The notes: a model not told the origin generated them from the sequence alone. DNA of 64,000 bases from Harryflintia acetispora (GCA_004340125.1 SLUK01000003.1:174501-238500), one strand, 5' to 3'; shown: positions 49,730-59,178, counted from the first letter of the stretch. Made by a program: numbers and translations.

Positions 49730-50815
49730 ATGTCCGAAACAATGAATTTGATCGTTGTCGAGGATGAACCGCAGGTGCGCAAGGGGCTGGTCGAGATGAT
49801 CGGAACCCATTGCGCACGAATGCGCATCGTCGGCCAGGCGCAAAACGGCCAGAAGGCGCTCGAGCTGCTCCAAAGGCTGCCCTGCGATATCCTTCTCGCT
49901 GATATCGCCATGCCCGGTATGGATGGGATCGCACTGGCGGACAGGGTAAAAACTGTATATCCCGAAGTCGTCACCCTCTTTCTTACCGGCTTTGACAGCT
50001 TCGGATATGCACAGGCTTCGGTAAAATGCCAGGTCTTTGATTATATCCTTAAGCCAATCGAGCCTTCCCAGCTTGCACAGGCTCTGGAACGGGCTGCCGG
50101 GGAATCCCTCCGGCGCAGGACCCAGAAGAGCCGCAGCGACCTTATGCAAATCCATCTCAGCGGCAGGATGTCGCGGCTGTATTCCATCGTGATGGGACAT
50201 GAAATCATCATCGCGCTCAAGGCGCTCGACCGGCAGGCGGTACAGCGGATCGCCGCTTCGGTCGCGCAGAGCATTGCGCAGGCCGCTCCCGGTAAGGTGG
50301 CAGAGCAGCGTCAGATGGCCTGCTGGGCGCTGTGCACCCTCTATTCGCTCTACCCGGAGCTGAATAACCCGGGGGAGGAGGAACTGCGCCAAAGGATCGG
50401 CCGCTGCGAAACGCCGGAAGAAATCGAGGGGGCTGTCCGCGGCGAACTGCTGCAAAACCAGGAGCAGCTTCGCAGGGAGCACTCCAGGAATACTACCCTA
50501 AACAGGATCAAACATTTCATCACGCAGCATTACCAGGAGGAACTGTGCCTGCAGAAACTTTCGGAGGAATTCGGCCTCAGTACAGCATATATTTCCGAGC
50601 TTTTCAGTTCCCTTTCCCATCAGAACTATCTGGAGTTTTTGCAGGAAGTGCGGATCAACGTGGCTTTTGACCTGCTGCAGAATACCAACCTGAAGATTTA
50701 TGAGGTGGCCGCCCAGGTCGGGTACCAGGATGCCAACTATTTTGTACGGGCGTTTAAAAAGGAGGTCGGAATGACGCCAAAGGAATTTCGCGAAAAGTTA
50801 GGAGGTAAGGCATGA
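49730..50815 (+). CDS. AraC-type response regulator (YesN family)
   Basis: A 361-residue regulator. The receiver has VVEDEPQ at the start, the phospho-acceptor Asp in ILLADIAMPGMDG and Lys in YILKPIE. The C-terminal AraC domain contains LCLQKLSEEFGLSTAYISELF and IYEVAAQVGYQDANYFVRAF. It is shorter than most YesN proteins because the middle linker is only about 130 residues. It starts right at the kinase stop and overlaps the next gene by 4 bp. Confidence 0.92.
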   Translation: MSETMNLIVVEDEPQVRKGLVEMIGTHCARMRIVGQAQNGQKALELLQRLPCDILLADIAMPGMDGIALADRVKTVYPEVVTLFLTGFDSFGYAQASVKCQVFDYILKPIEPSQLAQALERAAGESLRRRTQKSRSDLMQIHLSGRMSRLYSIVMGHEIIIALKALDRQAVQRIAASVAQSIAQAAPGKVAEQRQMACWALCTLYSLYPELNNPGEEELRQRIGRCETPEEIEGAVRGELLQNQEQLRREHSRNTTLNRIKHFITQHYQEELCLQKLSEEFGLSTAYISELFSSLSHQNYLEFLQEVRINVAFDLLQNTNLKIYEVAAQVGYQDANYFVRAFKKEVGMTPKEFREKLGGKA

Positions 50816-51846
50816 AAATCGGTGCGAAGGAATATTCAAAGGCAGATGTCCTGAGGAGGGTGGGGGACATCTCCCAGCTTGGCGGTGTGCGGGAGGCAAC
50901 GCTCAGCAGCGGCAAGGAGCGTGGGATGCGCTGCTTGCAGGTCGATACGGGGGGCGGGCTGCGCTTTTGTGTCCTGCCAGAGCGCTGCATGGACATTGCG
51001 TGGGCGGATTTTCGCGGTACCCCTCTATCCTTTATCACCAAGGCGGGAGTATCCAGCCCGGTGTATTTTACCCATTGGAAGGAGGAGTTCCACAGGGTGT
51101 TTGCCGGAGGACTGCTCACCACCTGCGGGTTGCGCAACATTGGCCGCTATGGGGATTATGAAGGGGAGCATTTCGGCCAGCATGGACGGATCGGCAATGC
51201 CCCCGCCGAGCATTTGTCGGTTTCCTGCGGCTGGGTGGGGGACGAATATGAAATAGTCCTGTCGGCAGAGATGCGCGAAGCGGTGCTCTATGAGGAAAAT
51301 CTTTACCTCAAGCGCACGATCCGCACCCGGCTTGGTTCAGGCTCGTTTGTGCTGGAGGACACCATCTCGAACCTTGCTTTCCGGGAGGAATACGTCGACA
51401 TCCTGTACCATATGAACTTTGGCTTCCCGCTGCTGGATAAGGGAACAAGGGTCATCCTGCCCAAAGGATGGTATACCGACCCCGGCACGAAGGAGCGGCG
51501 TCCGCTTTCACAGCTCCCCTGTACGGCCATGCCTCCCGCCGACGGGGAAAGCAGCATAGGCTATCCGATCGAATTCGAGGAGGAACAGGTGCGTATTGAA
51601 CTGCAAAACCCGTCGCTTAAGGGATGGAAGGGCGTCTACTTAAGCTATCCCAAAGCGCAGCTTGCACATTTTGCCCTATGGCAAGGCCGCGGGAGCGGCG
51701 ACTATGTGCTGGGGCTGGAGCCCGGCACCTCCGTCCCGGAGGGGAGGGCAAACAACAAAAGAAGCGGCACCATGGTCCGACTTGGGCCGATGGAGGAACA
51801 TAAGGTCAGAATTGAATTTGGAATCATTATGGAGGAAAAAGAATGA
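50812..51846 (+). CDS. DUF4432 (aldose-epimerase-like) protein
   Basis: A 344-residue cytoplasmic protein with a beta-sandwich, galactose-mutarotase-type sequence. Features are RGMRCLQVDTGGGLRFCVLPERCMDI, THWKEEFHRVFAGGLLTTCGL, a HMNFGFPLL strand and a final LGLEPGTSVPEGR segment. I recognise this as DUF4432, found in sugar operons and presumed to epimerise or bind sugars. The 4-bp overlaps with both neighbours (50812-50815 and 51843-51846) show tight translational coupling. Confidence 0.82.
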   Translation: MKIGAKEYSKADVLRRVGDISQLGGVREATLSSGKERGMRCLQVDTGGGLRFCVLPERCMDIAWADFRGTPLSFITKAGVSSPVYFTHWKEEFHRVFAGGLLTTCGLRNIGRYGDYEGEHFGQHGRIGNAPAEHLSVSCGWVGDEYEIVLSAEMREAVLYEENLYLKRTIRTRLGSGSFVLEDTISNLAFREEYVDILYHMNFGFPLLDKGTRVILPKGWYTDPGTKERRPLSQLPCTAMPPADGESSIGYPIEFEEEQVRIELQNPSLKGWKGVYLSYPKAQLAHFALWQGRGSGDYVLGLEPGTSVPEGRANNKRSGTMVRLGPMEEHKVRIEFGIIMEEKE

Positions 51847-52646
51847 GCAATTTAAAAATCGGATTACAGCTGATCAGCGTGAAGGACCTTTCCCCGCAGG
51901 ACTTATGCATGGTGATCGAGGAGGTCGGGAAGGTCGGGTACCAGGGGGTGGAATTTGCCCGGGGTTATTTTGGCAAGACGGTAGCGCAGCTCGAAGAAAG
52001 CCTGAAAAAATCCAGGATGGTGGCCGTCAGCGACCACGTTTTCATGGAAATTATGCGGGAGAGGCTGGACGAGGTGCTCGATCATTGCCGTGCGTTGGGA
52101 ATGAAGCAGGTGGTCGCGCTGCGCGGATTTTCGGAACACATCACTGAATCCGAGGAGCGTGCCTACATCAGGGAGCTTCGCGAGATGGGGGAGAAGTGCC
52201 GCCGGAAGGGAGTAAAGCTCGCCATTCACAGCAGCACCGATTATTTCCAGAGGGACGAGAGCGGCAAGAGCCTGTTCGAGCGGATTTTTGAGCAGGTCGA
52301 GCCGGAGCTGCTCGAAGCTCAGGTCGATACGGCCTGGGCCCTCTGCGGAGGAGAAACGCCCGCAGACTTTATCCGCAAATTCAAAGGCAGGATTTCCACG
52401 GTACATATCAAGGATTTCCATCCGCCCGTTCCCGCGAAGGGGGATATTTATCAGATGCGCGACGAGGCCAGTACGAGGGACAGCGCCGTGGGCGACAACG
52501 GGGTACAGGACATCCCGGCAGTCTTGCAGGCGTGTAAAGACGCGGGAACCGAATGGGTCATCGTCGAGCATATCGAACGGGACTCCTATGAAAATTCGCT
52601 TCAGGCGACGGCGGTGAGCCTTGCAAATGTCCGCAAATATTTATAG
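51843..52646 (+). CDS. sugar phosphate isomerase/epimerase (xylose isomerase-like TIM barrel)
   Basis: A 267-residue TIM-barrel protein. Motifs of the family are GYQGVEFARGYFG, KLAIHSSTDYFQ, the metal ligands in EAQVDTAWALCGG and HIKDFHPP, and WVIVEHIERDS near the end. These enzymes interconvert keto- and aldo-sugars or dehydrate inositol-type compounds with a divalent metal. Together with the Gfo/Idh/MocA gene this resembles inositol or glycoside-oxidation routes. Last gene of the operon, followed by a terminator. Confidence 0.87.
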   Translation: MSNLKIGLQLISVKDLSPQDLCMVIEEVGKVGYQGVEFARGYFGKTVAQLEESLKKSRMVAVSDHVFMEIMRERLDEVLDHCRALGMKQVVALRGFSEHITESEERAYIRELREMGEKCRRKGVKLAIHSSTDYFQRDESGKSLFERIFEQVEPELLEAQVDTAWALCGGETPADFIRKFKGRISTVHIKDFHPPVPAKGDIYQMRDEASTRDSAVGDNGVQDIPAVLQACKDAGTEWVIVEHIERDSYENSLQATAVSLANVRKYL

Positions 52647-52668
52647 GTAGTTGCAGGAAAGCATAAAA

Positions 52669-52703
52669 CCCCCGGGGAAGCAGATACTTCCCCGGGGATT
52701 TTT
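52669..52703 (+). terminator. terminator of the eight-gene sugar operon
   Basis: An 11-bp stem (CCCCGGGGAAG and complement) with CAGATA loop, followed by ATTTTT. It also faces the end of the LacI gene. Confidence 0.88.
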
Positions 52704-52716
52704 CCGGCGGATGGGT

Positions 52717-53745
52717 TCATTGGCGTTTATAGACCTTGACGTCCAGCACCAGCTTCTGGGGGGCGAAATCTTCCCCCTTTTCAATCATCTCGAGCAGCAG
52801 GCGCGGGGAGGCGTGCGCGATGTCCTCCCCCGCGCAGCCTATGCTGGAGAGCGGCAGCGGCAGCGGGAAGGCCTCCAGGATATTGTCGAAGCCCACGATG
52901 GGGATTTGGTCGATCGCGATGCGCTCGAAGCCCTGCTCGCGCAGCCCCTGCAGGAGCTTGAGCGCCACCTGGTCGCTGAAGGCGACGATCCCGTCGAAGG
53001 GCAGCTGCGCAAGCTGGGCGCAGACCTCCTTCCAGGCCCGGCGGTGCCCGCCCTGGGAGGCGAAGACGCTGGGCACTGAAAGGATGTTGGCGTTGCGGTA
53101 GGGAAGAGAGCTCTTTTCCAGCGCCTGACGGTACCCCTCCAGCCGCAGCTGGGCGGAAAGGATCCCCTTGGGCGCGGTGGCCATGACGATGTTGCGGCAG
53201 CCCTGCGAGATTAAGTGCCTGGTGGCGAGGAACCCGCCCTTGACCTCGTCTATACGCACCGAAGAGATGTTCGGATTGCTCACGTCGTTGGCAAAGACCA
53301 CGAAGGGGATGCGGGAATTGTAAAGGAACTCCACGCTCTCGCCCGAATGGATGTCGTCCGGGCCGAAGAGTATGCCGTCGACGTTCTGGCGGATCGCCGA
53401 GATCACCGCGGCCCTCTCGTGGGAGAGGACGTTGTCGGTGTTGTAGATGGTGGCGGTGTAGCCCCGTTCGGACAGGATGTTGACGAAGTTGCGGATCAGC
53501 CGCCCGAAATAGGGGTTGGAGATGTCGCTCTGGATGATGGCGATGGTCTTGGTGGACCCCAGGCGCATCGAGCTCGCGATCGAGTTGCCGATATAGCCCA
53601 GCTCCTTGGCGGCGGCGAGCACCTTGTCGCAGGTAGGGCCGGAAGGGTAGATCCCCCGCAGCACCTGGGAAACAGTGTTGATCGAATACCCGGTGTGCTG
53701 GGCGATGTCTTTCATGGTGACCCGTTGCTTTCCATTCATGTTCAT
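52717..53745 (-). CDS. LacI-family transcriptional repressor
   Basis: A 342-residue regulator. The N-terminal helix-turn-helix is clear (VTMKDIAQHTGYSINTVSQVL), followed by the hinge and a periplasmic-binding-like effector domain starting KTIAIIQSDISNPYFGRLIRN. Late motifs such as DGIVAFSDQVALKLLQGL fit LacI/GalR. ATG 53745 is a reasonable start; the longer frame adds residues before the DNA-binding helix with no support. It lies 68 bp after the isomerase-like gene and is the likely reader of the AACGTT palindromes at 55407, 62122, 62151, 63493 and 63623. Confidence 0.9.
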   Translation of the reverse strand: MNMNGKQRVTMKDIAQHTGYSINTVSQVLRGIYPSGPTCDKVLAAAKELGYIGNSIASSMRLGSTKTIAIIQSDISNPYFGRLIRNFVNILSERGYTATIYNTDNVLSHERAAVISAIRQNVDGILFGPDDIHSGESVEFLYNSRIPFVVFANDVSNPNISSVRIDEVKGGFLATRHLISQGCRNIVMATAPKGILSAQLRLEGYRQALEKSSLPYRNANILSVPSVFASQGGHRRAWKEVCAQLAQLPFDGIVAFSDQVALKLLQGLREQGFERIAIDQIPIVGFDNILEAFPLPLPLSSIGCAGEDIAHASPRLLLEMIEKGEDFAPQKLVLDVKVYKRQ

Positions 53746-53813
53746 TCTGCCAACCCCATGTGAAAGATATTTGTATACTACCATATTTTAGTTTATTTTC
53801 CTCAGTTTGTCCA

Positions 53814-55238
53814 CTACCGGCCGAGCCAGCGGTCGCGAAATTCTTCGGCGCGGGGAGAAATGGGGTCGGCTTCTATGCCGAGATATTTGCAGGCCTCGTA
53901 GAGGATGTGCCCGAAACGCCCGTGCGCGCCGGCACAGTGGTGGATATAGGGCCCCTCGACGAGATGACGTTCCCAGCGCGGCCAGCTGTCCACCTCGAAC
54001 CAGGAATAGGTCCCCACGGTCGGCGGGCCGTCCACGCCCTTGCCTTCGCCGATCATCAGGCGGTATTCGCCGTGGTCGCCGTCGAAGCGGCAGACTGTGA
54101 TGTCCCCATGGCGGATTTCCCAGTTGCTCTGGGAGGCGCAGTCCCCAAAGGGGTTGTGCAGCACCGAGAGCGCTCGCGCCTTGGCGTCGATGGCTAAACT
54201 CGGCGGGAAGTTGCCGCAGTGCCAGAGCAGGACGCTGTTGTCGTTGTCGGGATGGCGTATAGTCAGGTCGGCGAAGAAAACCGAACTGGCGCGCTCGCAG
54301 GCGGCCTGCAGCAGGATGGAGGTCACCGCGCCGTGCACGTCGGTCTCGCAGGCGACGGGCAGCCCGCGTTCGGTCAGAATCCCGTTGACGGTGCAGCAGG
54401 CGGCGCCCACGGCGCGCTGCAGCGGCTCCCAGCACTGGATGGCCACGCTGTTGCAGCCGTTTTTGTCGGCGAGGTTCTGCACCCCCACCAGCAGCCGGGC
54501 CATGCGCAGCAGCTGTTCCTCGTCGGCCTCGCCGCAGTTGAGGCGGCGGCGAATGTCGCGCATGGCCTCGGCCACGGCGGGCGCGTCCTCGCGCTCGAGG
54601 CGCTCCAGCTCGCAGACCACCTCCTGCAGCGTCACCGGGAAGACCTGAAGCCCGAAGCGCTCGAGCAGCTCGCCCTCATTGAACATGACCGTCCAGAAGG
54701 GCTCGGGCCGGGTGCTGATCTGCAGCACCCGGGTGCTGCGAAAGTCGCGCACGACCGCACAGACCGCCGCGAAGGAGCGCACCCCAAAGGCGAAGGACTC
54801 CTCCTCGGCGCCGCAGTTGGTCAGGTAGGTGAAGGGGACGTTAAAGCGGCGCAGCACCTTGCCGGTGGCGAACAGCCCGCACAACGAGTCGCGGGTCCTG
54901 CCGTCAAAGGGGGCGGGGGCGCCGTCGCGCGGGCCCCACAGCAGGACCGGCTTGCCCACGGCGGCGGCGATTCGTGCCACCACCGATTCGGCGCCGAAGT
55001 TGCAATGCGGGCAGAAGAGCCCGTCCACCCCGGCCTCCTTATAGATTTTGACCGCCTTTTCGATGTCCGAGGGGAACTGCAAAAGGCTGTCCTCGTTGAT
55101 CCCCTCGATGTCCACCAGCTCGATCCCGAGGGAGAGCACCCGCTCCTTGATCTGCCGGCGTATGGTGAGGGCTTCCGGATTGGTGAAAACGTCCCGCTTG
55201 GTGGGGGCGAAGCCTATTTTGACTGGATGATTCAGCAT
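53814..55238 (-). CDS. L-fucose/L-arabinose isomerase-family protein
   Basis: A 474-residue cytoplasmic enzyme. The layout is that of the FucI-like family: an N-terminal Rossmann-like region (KIGFAPTKRDVF, DGLFCPHCNFGAE), a middle domain (TRPEPFWTVMFNEGEL), the metal-site Glu/Asp in ACETDVHGAVTS and the C-terminal His in LLWHCGNFP. These enzymes convert aldoses to ketoses with Mn2+. ATG 55238 has GAAAGGATC upstream. Its exact sugar is unknown; it shares its region with an aldolase and a kinase that would complete a ketose pathway. Confidence 0.85.
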   Translation of the reverse strand: MLNHPVKIGFAPTKRDVFTNPEALTIRRQIKERVLSLGIELVDIEGINEDSLLQFPSDIEKAVKIYKEAGVDGLFCPHCNFGAESVVARIAAAVGKPVLLWGPRDGAPAPFDGRTRDSLCGLFATGKVLRRFNVPFTYLTNCGAEEESFAFGVRSFAAVCAVVRDFRSTRVLQISTRPEPFWTVMFNEGELLERFGLQVFPVTLQEVVCELERLEREDAPAVAEAMRDIRRRLNCGEADEEQLLRMARLLVGVQNLADKNGCNSVAIQCWEPLQRAVGAACCTVNGILTERGLPVACETDVHGAVTSILLQAACERASSVFFADLTIRHPDNDNSVLLWHCGNFPPSLAIDAKARALSVLHNPFGDCASQSNWEIRHGDITVCRFDGDHGEYRLMIGEGKGVDGPPTVGTYSWFEVDSWPRWERHLVEGPYIHHCAGAHGRFGHILYEACKYLGIEADPISPRAEEFRDRWLGR

Positions 55239-55347
55239 GGCGGTTGATCCTTTCTCAATGTAATTTTGCTGCAATATTATCGTTCATATAAATTGAGGCT
55301 AATTTTACAGGGAAATTGGCCTTTTGTCCAAATTTATAGCAGATAAT

Positions 55348-55395
55348 TTGCATAGAACGTAAAATAATTGAAATAAACTTGCATAAAACTTAAAA
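55348..55395. repeat. near-identical 17-bp direct repeats upstream of the isomerase and aldolase genes
   Basis: TTGCATAGAACGTAAAA (55348-55364) and TTGCATAAAACTTAAAA (55379-55395) share 15 of 17 bases and start 31 bp apart, three helical turns. They lie between the divergent isomerase and aldolase genes, next to the LacI operator. Possible activator site. Confidence 0.55.
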
Positions 55396-55401
55396 AATAG
55401 C

Positions 55402-55430
55402 TTGACATTAACGTTAATATACCTGATAAT
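55402..55430 (+). promoter_or_regulatory. promoter of the aldolase/kinase unit with AACGTT operator 1
   Basis: A -35 TTGACA (55402-55407), 17-bp spacer, -10 GATAAT (55425-55430). The palindrome ATTAACGTTAAT (55407-55418) begins at the last base of the -35 and fills the spacer, so a bound repressor would block RNA polymerase. The same layout recurs on the minus strand at 62139-62167. Confidence 0.85.
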
Positions 55431-55503
55431 GCATATAGTACACCTTTTGTTATACATTGTCAACCGTTTCCACAGATCTCAAAACGAAGAAGGAGGAGTA
55501 TTT

Positions 55504-56358
55504 ATGCCGCTGGTATCGATGAAGGAAATGCTGATTAAGGCGCGCGCGGAGCATCGCGGGGTAGGGGGCTTTCTGGCTTTTAACTATGACAGCGCCCGCG
55601 CCATCGCCGAAACCGCCAAGAAGCTCCATCAGCCGGCCATCTATATCGTGGGGGATCAGATGGCCCTGGACATGGGGGGCTTTGCACGGGTGACGGCCAT
55701 GGCCCGCTCGATCGCCGACGAGCTGGACGTCGAGATCGCCCTGCACGCCGACCACTACCGCAGCTATGAGATGATCGTCGGCGCGATCCGGGGAGGCTTC
55801 ACTTCGGTGATGATCGACGCATCCCGCTTCCCGCTGGAAAAGAACATCGAGCTCACGAAAGAGGTCGTCAAGGTCGCGCACGCCTGCGGGGTGAGCGTCG
55901 AGGCGGAGATCGGACGCCTGCCGGGCAACGAGGGGGATGAGGAGGTCACCGTGGCCGAGGCCTTCCAGACCGACCCCGACGAGGCCGCCGAGTTCGCCGA
56001 GCGCACCGGGATCGACGCGCTGGCCGTCTCGATCGGCACCATGCACGGGGCGTACCCGAAGGGCTTTAAGCCCGAAATCAACATTCCGCGTCTGAGGGAA
56101 ATCGCCGCCAAGGTGTCCCTGCCGCTGGTGATGCACGGCGGCTCGGGCACGCCCGAGGACAAGATCGCCGAGGCGGTGCAGGCGGGGATTGCCAAGATCA
56201 ACGTCGCCACCGACCTGGTGACGGCCTATCAGCAGAAAATCTACCAGCTGCAGGCCGATGATCCGGACATCCGCCACAACCTGGATCTCTTCGCCGCGGC
56301 CAAGGAGGCGGTGGCGCAGGTGGTCGAGGAGCGGATGAAGCTCTTCGCAGGGATCTGA
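55504..56358 (+). CDS. class II fructose-bisphosphate-type aldolase (KbaY/GatY-like)
   Basis: A 284-residue zinc aldolase. It has GGFLAFNYDSARAIAETAKK at the start and catalytic Asp/His in IALHADHYRSYE (zinc ligand). Further zinc ligands are the His in GTMHGAYPKGFKPEI and in LVMHGGSGTPEDKI, and KINVATDL is the phosphate loop. Length is standard for tagatose/fructose-bisphosphate aldolases. ATG 55504 has AGGAGGAG upstream. With the PfkB kinase downstream it would split a ketose phosphate into dihydroxyacetone phosphate and an aldehyde; the aldehyde dehydrogenase of the same regulon could take the latter. Confidence 0.9.
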   Translation: MPLVSMKEMLIKARAEHRGVGGFLAFNYDSARAIAETAKKLHQPAIYIVGDQMALDMGGFARVTAMARSIADELDVEIALHADHYRSYEMIVGAIRGGFTSVMIDASRFPLEKNIELTKEVVKVAHACGVSVEAEIGRLPGNEGDEEVTVAEAFQTDPDEAAEFAERTGIDALAVSIGTMHGAYPKGFKPEINIPRLREIAAKVSLPLVMHGGSGTPEDKIAEAVQAGIAKINVATDLVTAYQQKIYQLQADDPDIRHNLDLFAAAKEAVAQVVEERMKLFAGI

Positions 56359-56430
56359 ATCCATATCCGTGGCGGGGGCGGGGAGCAATTTGCACCCGCC
56401 CTCGTTTTATAAAAGAAAGGAGGAACCCTC

Positions 56431-57348
56431 ATGCTGGATGTATTGACCATCGGGGCGGCCTGCGTGGACGTCCTGGTGCGGGGGCTCGGCCGGTTCGACC
56501 CGGAGAGGGAAATCAACCCGGCGCGGCAGGTGGAGCTCTGCGCGGGCGGCGACGCGCTCAACGAGGCGGTGGTGCTCACCCGTCTTGGCAAGCGCGCCGG
56601 TCTGCTCGCAGCCCTTGGGGAGGGGAACGCCGCCGACTTTATCGCCGGGCAGCTCTCTCATGCGGGAGTGGACCTCTCGATGTGCCACAGGGATCAACAC
56701 CGTCCTTCCCCGGTGAGCGTGGTAATGATCCGCACGGACGGTCAGCGCAGCTTCGTCAGCCCCCCGCCCGAAAGCCTGCCGCGCCTGCCGCGGGAGCTGC
56801 GGCTGCCAAAGGCGAAGGTGGTGACTCTGGCGAGCCTCTACCAGCCGCCCTTTTTGGACCTTGGATTCGCGCTCTCCTGCGCGCGGCAGGCAAAGGAAAT
56901 GGGCGCGGTCCTCTGCGCCGACGCGGTCTGCCCGCCGGGGGCCAAAATGGAGCAGTACCGTGAGCTCTGGCCGCTCGTCGACTACTTTTTCCCGAACCTC
57001 GAGGAGGCCGAGACCCTCACCGGCGAGCGCGACCCTGAAAGGGCCGCCGAAATGATCCTGCGCTTTGGGGTGGGGACGGCGCTGGTCAAAACCGGGAAGC
57101 GGGGGTGCCTTGCAAAAAACCAAAAGGGCTCCCATCAATCCCCGGCCTTTTTGACCGGGGCGGTGGACACCACCGGGGCGGGGGACTGCTTTGCCAGCGG
57201 CTTTATTGCCGGGCTGCTCGAGGGGGAGGACCTCGCCGGGTGCTGCCGGCTGGCGAACGCCGCGGCCTCGCTCGCGGTGCGCAGGATCGGCGCCACGGCG
57301 GGGATCGAAAGCCGGCGGCAACTGCAGGATGTGCTGGATGGAAAATAA
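56431..57348 (+). CDS. PfkB-family carbohydrate kinase
   Basis: A 305-residue ribokinase-fold sugar kinase. Signature 1 lies in CAGGDALNEAVVLTRLGKRAGLL and signature 2 in VDTTGAGDCFASGFIAGLL, with the catalytic Asp in GAGD. ATP-binding residues FPNLEEAETLTG are also present. It phosphorylates a sugar for the class II aldolase encoded 72 bp upstream. Substrate not predictable; 2-keto-3-deoxy sugars or ketoses are both possible. Confidence 0.9.
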   Translation: MLDVLTIGAACVDVLVRGLGRFDPEREINPARQVELCAGGDALNEAVVLTRLGKRAGLLAALGEGNAADFIAGQLSHAGVDLSMCHRDQHRPSPVSVVMIRTDGQRSFVSPPPESLPRLPRELRLPKAKVVTLASLYQPPFLDLGFALSCARQAKEMGAVLCADAVCPPGAKMEQYRELWPLVDYFFPNLEEAETLTGERDPERAAEMILRFGVGTALVKTGKRGCLAKNQKGSHQSPAFLTGAVDTTGAGDCFASGFIAGLLEGEDLAGCCRLANAAASLAVRRIGATAGIESRRQLQDVLDGK

Positions 57349-57364
57349 GACGAGATAGGGTATA

Positions 57365-57401
57365 GGCTCATGGCCGCCTCATTAGGAGGCGGCCATGAGC
57401 C
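57365..57401. terminator. 16-bp perfect inverted repeat between convergent genes
   Basis: Arms 57365-57380 and 57386-57401 (core CATGGCCGCCTC) around ATTAG. There is no T-run on either side, so it may be a protected 3' end or a weak terminator for the kinase and permease genes. Confidence 0.65.
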
Positions 57402-57419
57402 ATATAGGGAGGTAAGCGG

Positions 57420-58247
57420 TTATCCCTTGACGCCGCCCATCACGATCCCGCTGATGATAAAGCGCTGGAAGATGAAATAGAGCACCAGAATGGGAATCAT
57501 TGAGATGGTGAAGATGGCGAACGCCTGCCCCAGGTTGACGAAATACTGCCCAAAGAAGGTGTATTGCAGCAGGGAGAGGATGTACTTGTCGGGCTTTTGC
57601 AGCACCACCACGCCGATGACGTATTCATTCCAGACGTCCAAAGCGTTGATGATGACCGAGGTCATGATGATCGGCTTCATCAGCGGCAGGACGACCGAGA
57701 AGAAATTGCGGAAGACCCCGCCCCCGTCGATGTAGGTGGCCTCCTCGATTTCGATGGGGATGGTCTTGACGAACCCCTTGATGATGATGACCGAGAAGCC
57801 GACCTGCGCGCCGATCTTGGCGATCGAAAAGCCGGTGAGGGTGTTGATCAGCCCCCAGCTTTGCAGCCGCATGTAGAGCGGGAGCATGTAGGCGTGGAAC
57901 GGCACCAGGATGGTCAGCATGAGCAGCGCGCCGAAGACCTGGTAGATCCGGCTCTTGCGCCGGGCGATGGCATAGGCGGCCATCGAGCAGGCAACCGTCA
58001 GCACGGCGGTGCTCAGCACGGTCACCAGCAGGGTGTTGCTCAGCGGGACCAGGAAGTTGGTGCGCTCAAAGGCGTTTTTGAAGTTGTCCAAATATAGGTG
58101 GGTGGGGAAGCTCAGCCCCGAGGTGGTAATCTCCTCCTTGGGTTTAAAGGCATAACAGAACGCCAGGTAAAATGGGGAGAGCATGAGCGCCACCACCAGG
58201 AATTTGAGCAGGAAGTTGACTCCCCGCAAAACGGGATTGGTCTTCAT
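57420..58247 (-). CDS. carbohydrate ABC transporter permease (MalG/UgpE-like)
   Basis: A 275-residue membrane protein with six helices. The EAA loop is IEEATYIDGGGVFRNFFSVVLP, and the end is FIISGIVMGGVKG. It is the last gene of a leftward operon of aldehyde dehydrogenase, binding protein and two permeases. No ATPase gene accompanies it. Confidence 0.92.
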   Translation of the reverse strand: MKTNPVLRGVNFLLKFLVVALMLSPFYLAFCYAFKPKEEITTSGLSFPTHLYLDNFKNAFERTNFLVPLSNTLLVTVLSTAVLTVACSMAAYAIARRKSRIYQVFGALLMLTILVPFHAYMLPLYMRLQSWGLINTLTGFSIAKIGAQVGFSVIIIKGFVKTIPIEIEEATYIDGGGVFRNFFSVVLPLMKPIIMTSVIINALDVWNEYVIGVVVLQKPDKYILSLLQYTFFGQYFVNLGQAFAIFTISMIPILVLYFIFQRFIISGIVMGGVKG

Positions 58248-58278
58248 GCGGGAAACCCTCCTTTTTGCAGCGTGTTCA

Positions 58279-59178
58279 TCACAGTTCTACCTCCTTGCGG
58301 CGCAGATAGCCCTGGATACACTGCGTGATGATGAAGATGACGATTACCCAGACGATCGCCAGCGCCTGGCCGTAGCCGGCCTTGAAGTAGGGGAAGATGT
58401 TGTTGTAGATGTAGATGTTCACCGATTCGCTCGCACGTCCGGGCCCGCCGCCCCCGGTGGCGGCCATGGGGTAGTCGTAAAGCTTGAGCCCCCAGGCGGT
58501 CAGCAGCGTCACGTTGGCGGTGATGGCGGGCATGATCATCGGCACGGTGATCTTAAAGAACTGAGTTATTCTGCCTGCGCCCTCGATCCTGGCCACCTCG
58601 TAGAGGGATTCGTCCACCCCCTGGATGGCCGCGAGATAGATGACCATACAGTAGCCGGTGTCCCGCCAGATGGCGATCAGCGCCAGGCCGATGATGACCG
58701 TCTTGGGGACGGCCAGGATGTTGACCACGCCGGTGACATTGTAAAATTCATTGAAGATGTACCGCACCATATAGGAGGAGAGCAGCAGCGAGATGACATG
58801 CGGCATAAAGATCAGGGTGCGGAAGAGGTTGTTGTGCGCGCAGGCCTTCTTGAGCCAGACGGCGATCAGCAGGCCGAGGACGTTGCAGAGGACCACCTCG
58901 TAGATGGTGAATTCCAGGGTGTTGCCCACGGCGTTGTAGACGAACTTGTCATGAAAGAGCTTGGCATAATTCTGGAAGCCCACGAAGGGCCGAACGTCCG
59001 AGAAGCCGTCCCACTCGGTGAAGGAGATCGGGATCCCCTCGATGAGCGGGAGCAGCACGAACAGGAAGAAAAACAAAAAGGCGGGCAGGATCATGACGAG
59101 ATAGGGCGCCTCCCGCCTCATATAGCGGGCTATCCGCTGGGGGGCGCTCCTCTTCGGGGCGGCGGTCGTGCTGTTCAT
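58279..59178 (-). CDS. carbohydrate ABC transporter permease (MalF/UgpA-like)
   Basis: A 299-residue membrane protein with six helices. Its EAA-type loop reads LYEVARIEGAGRITQFFKITVP, and LKLYDYPMAATGGGGPGRASE follows, the family hallmark. It is the partner of the MalG-like subunit encoded 31 bp downstream. Confidence 0.92.
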   Translation of the reverse strand: MNSTTAAPKRSAPQRIARYMRREAPYLVMILPAFLFFFLFVLLPLIEGIPISFTEWDGFSDVRPFVGFQNYAKLFHDKFVYNAVGNTLEFTIYEVVLCNVLGLLIAVWLKKACAHNNLFRTLIFMPHVISLLLSSYMVRYIFNEFYNVTGVVNILAVPKTVIIGLALIAIWRDTGYCMVIYLAAIQGVDESLYEVARIEGAGRITQFFKITVPMIMPAITANVTLLTAWGLKLYDYPMAATGGGGPGRASESVNIYIYNNIFPYFKAGYGQALAIVWVIVIFIITQCIQGYLRRKEVEL

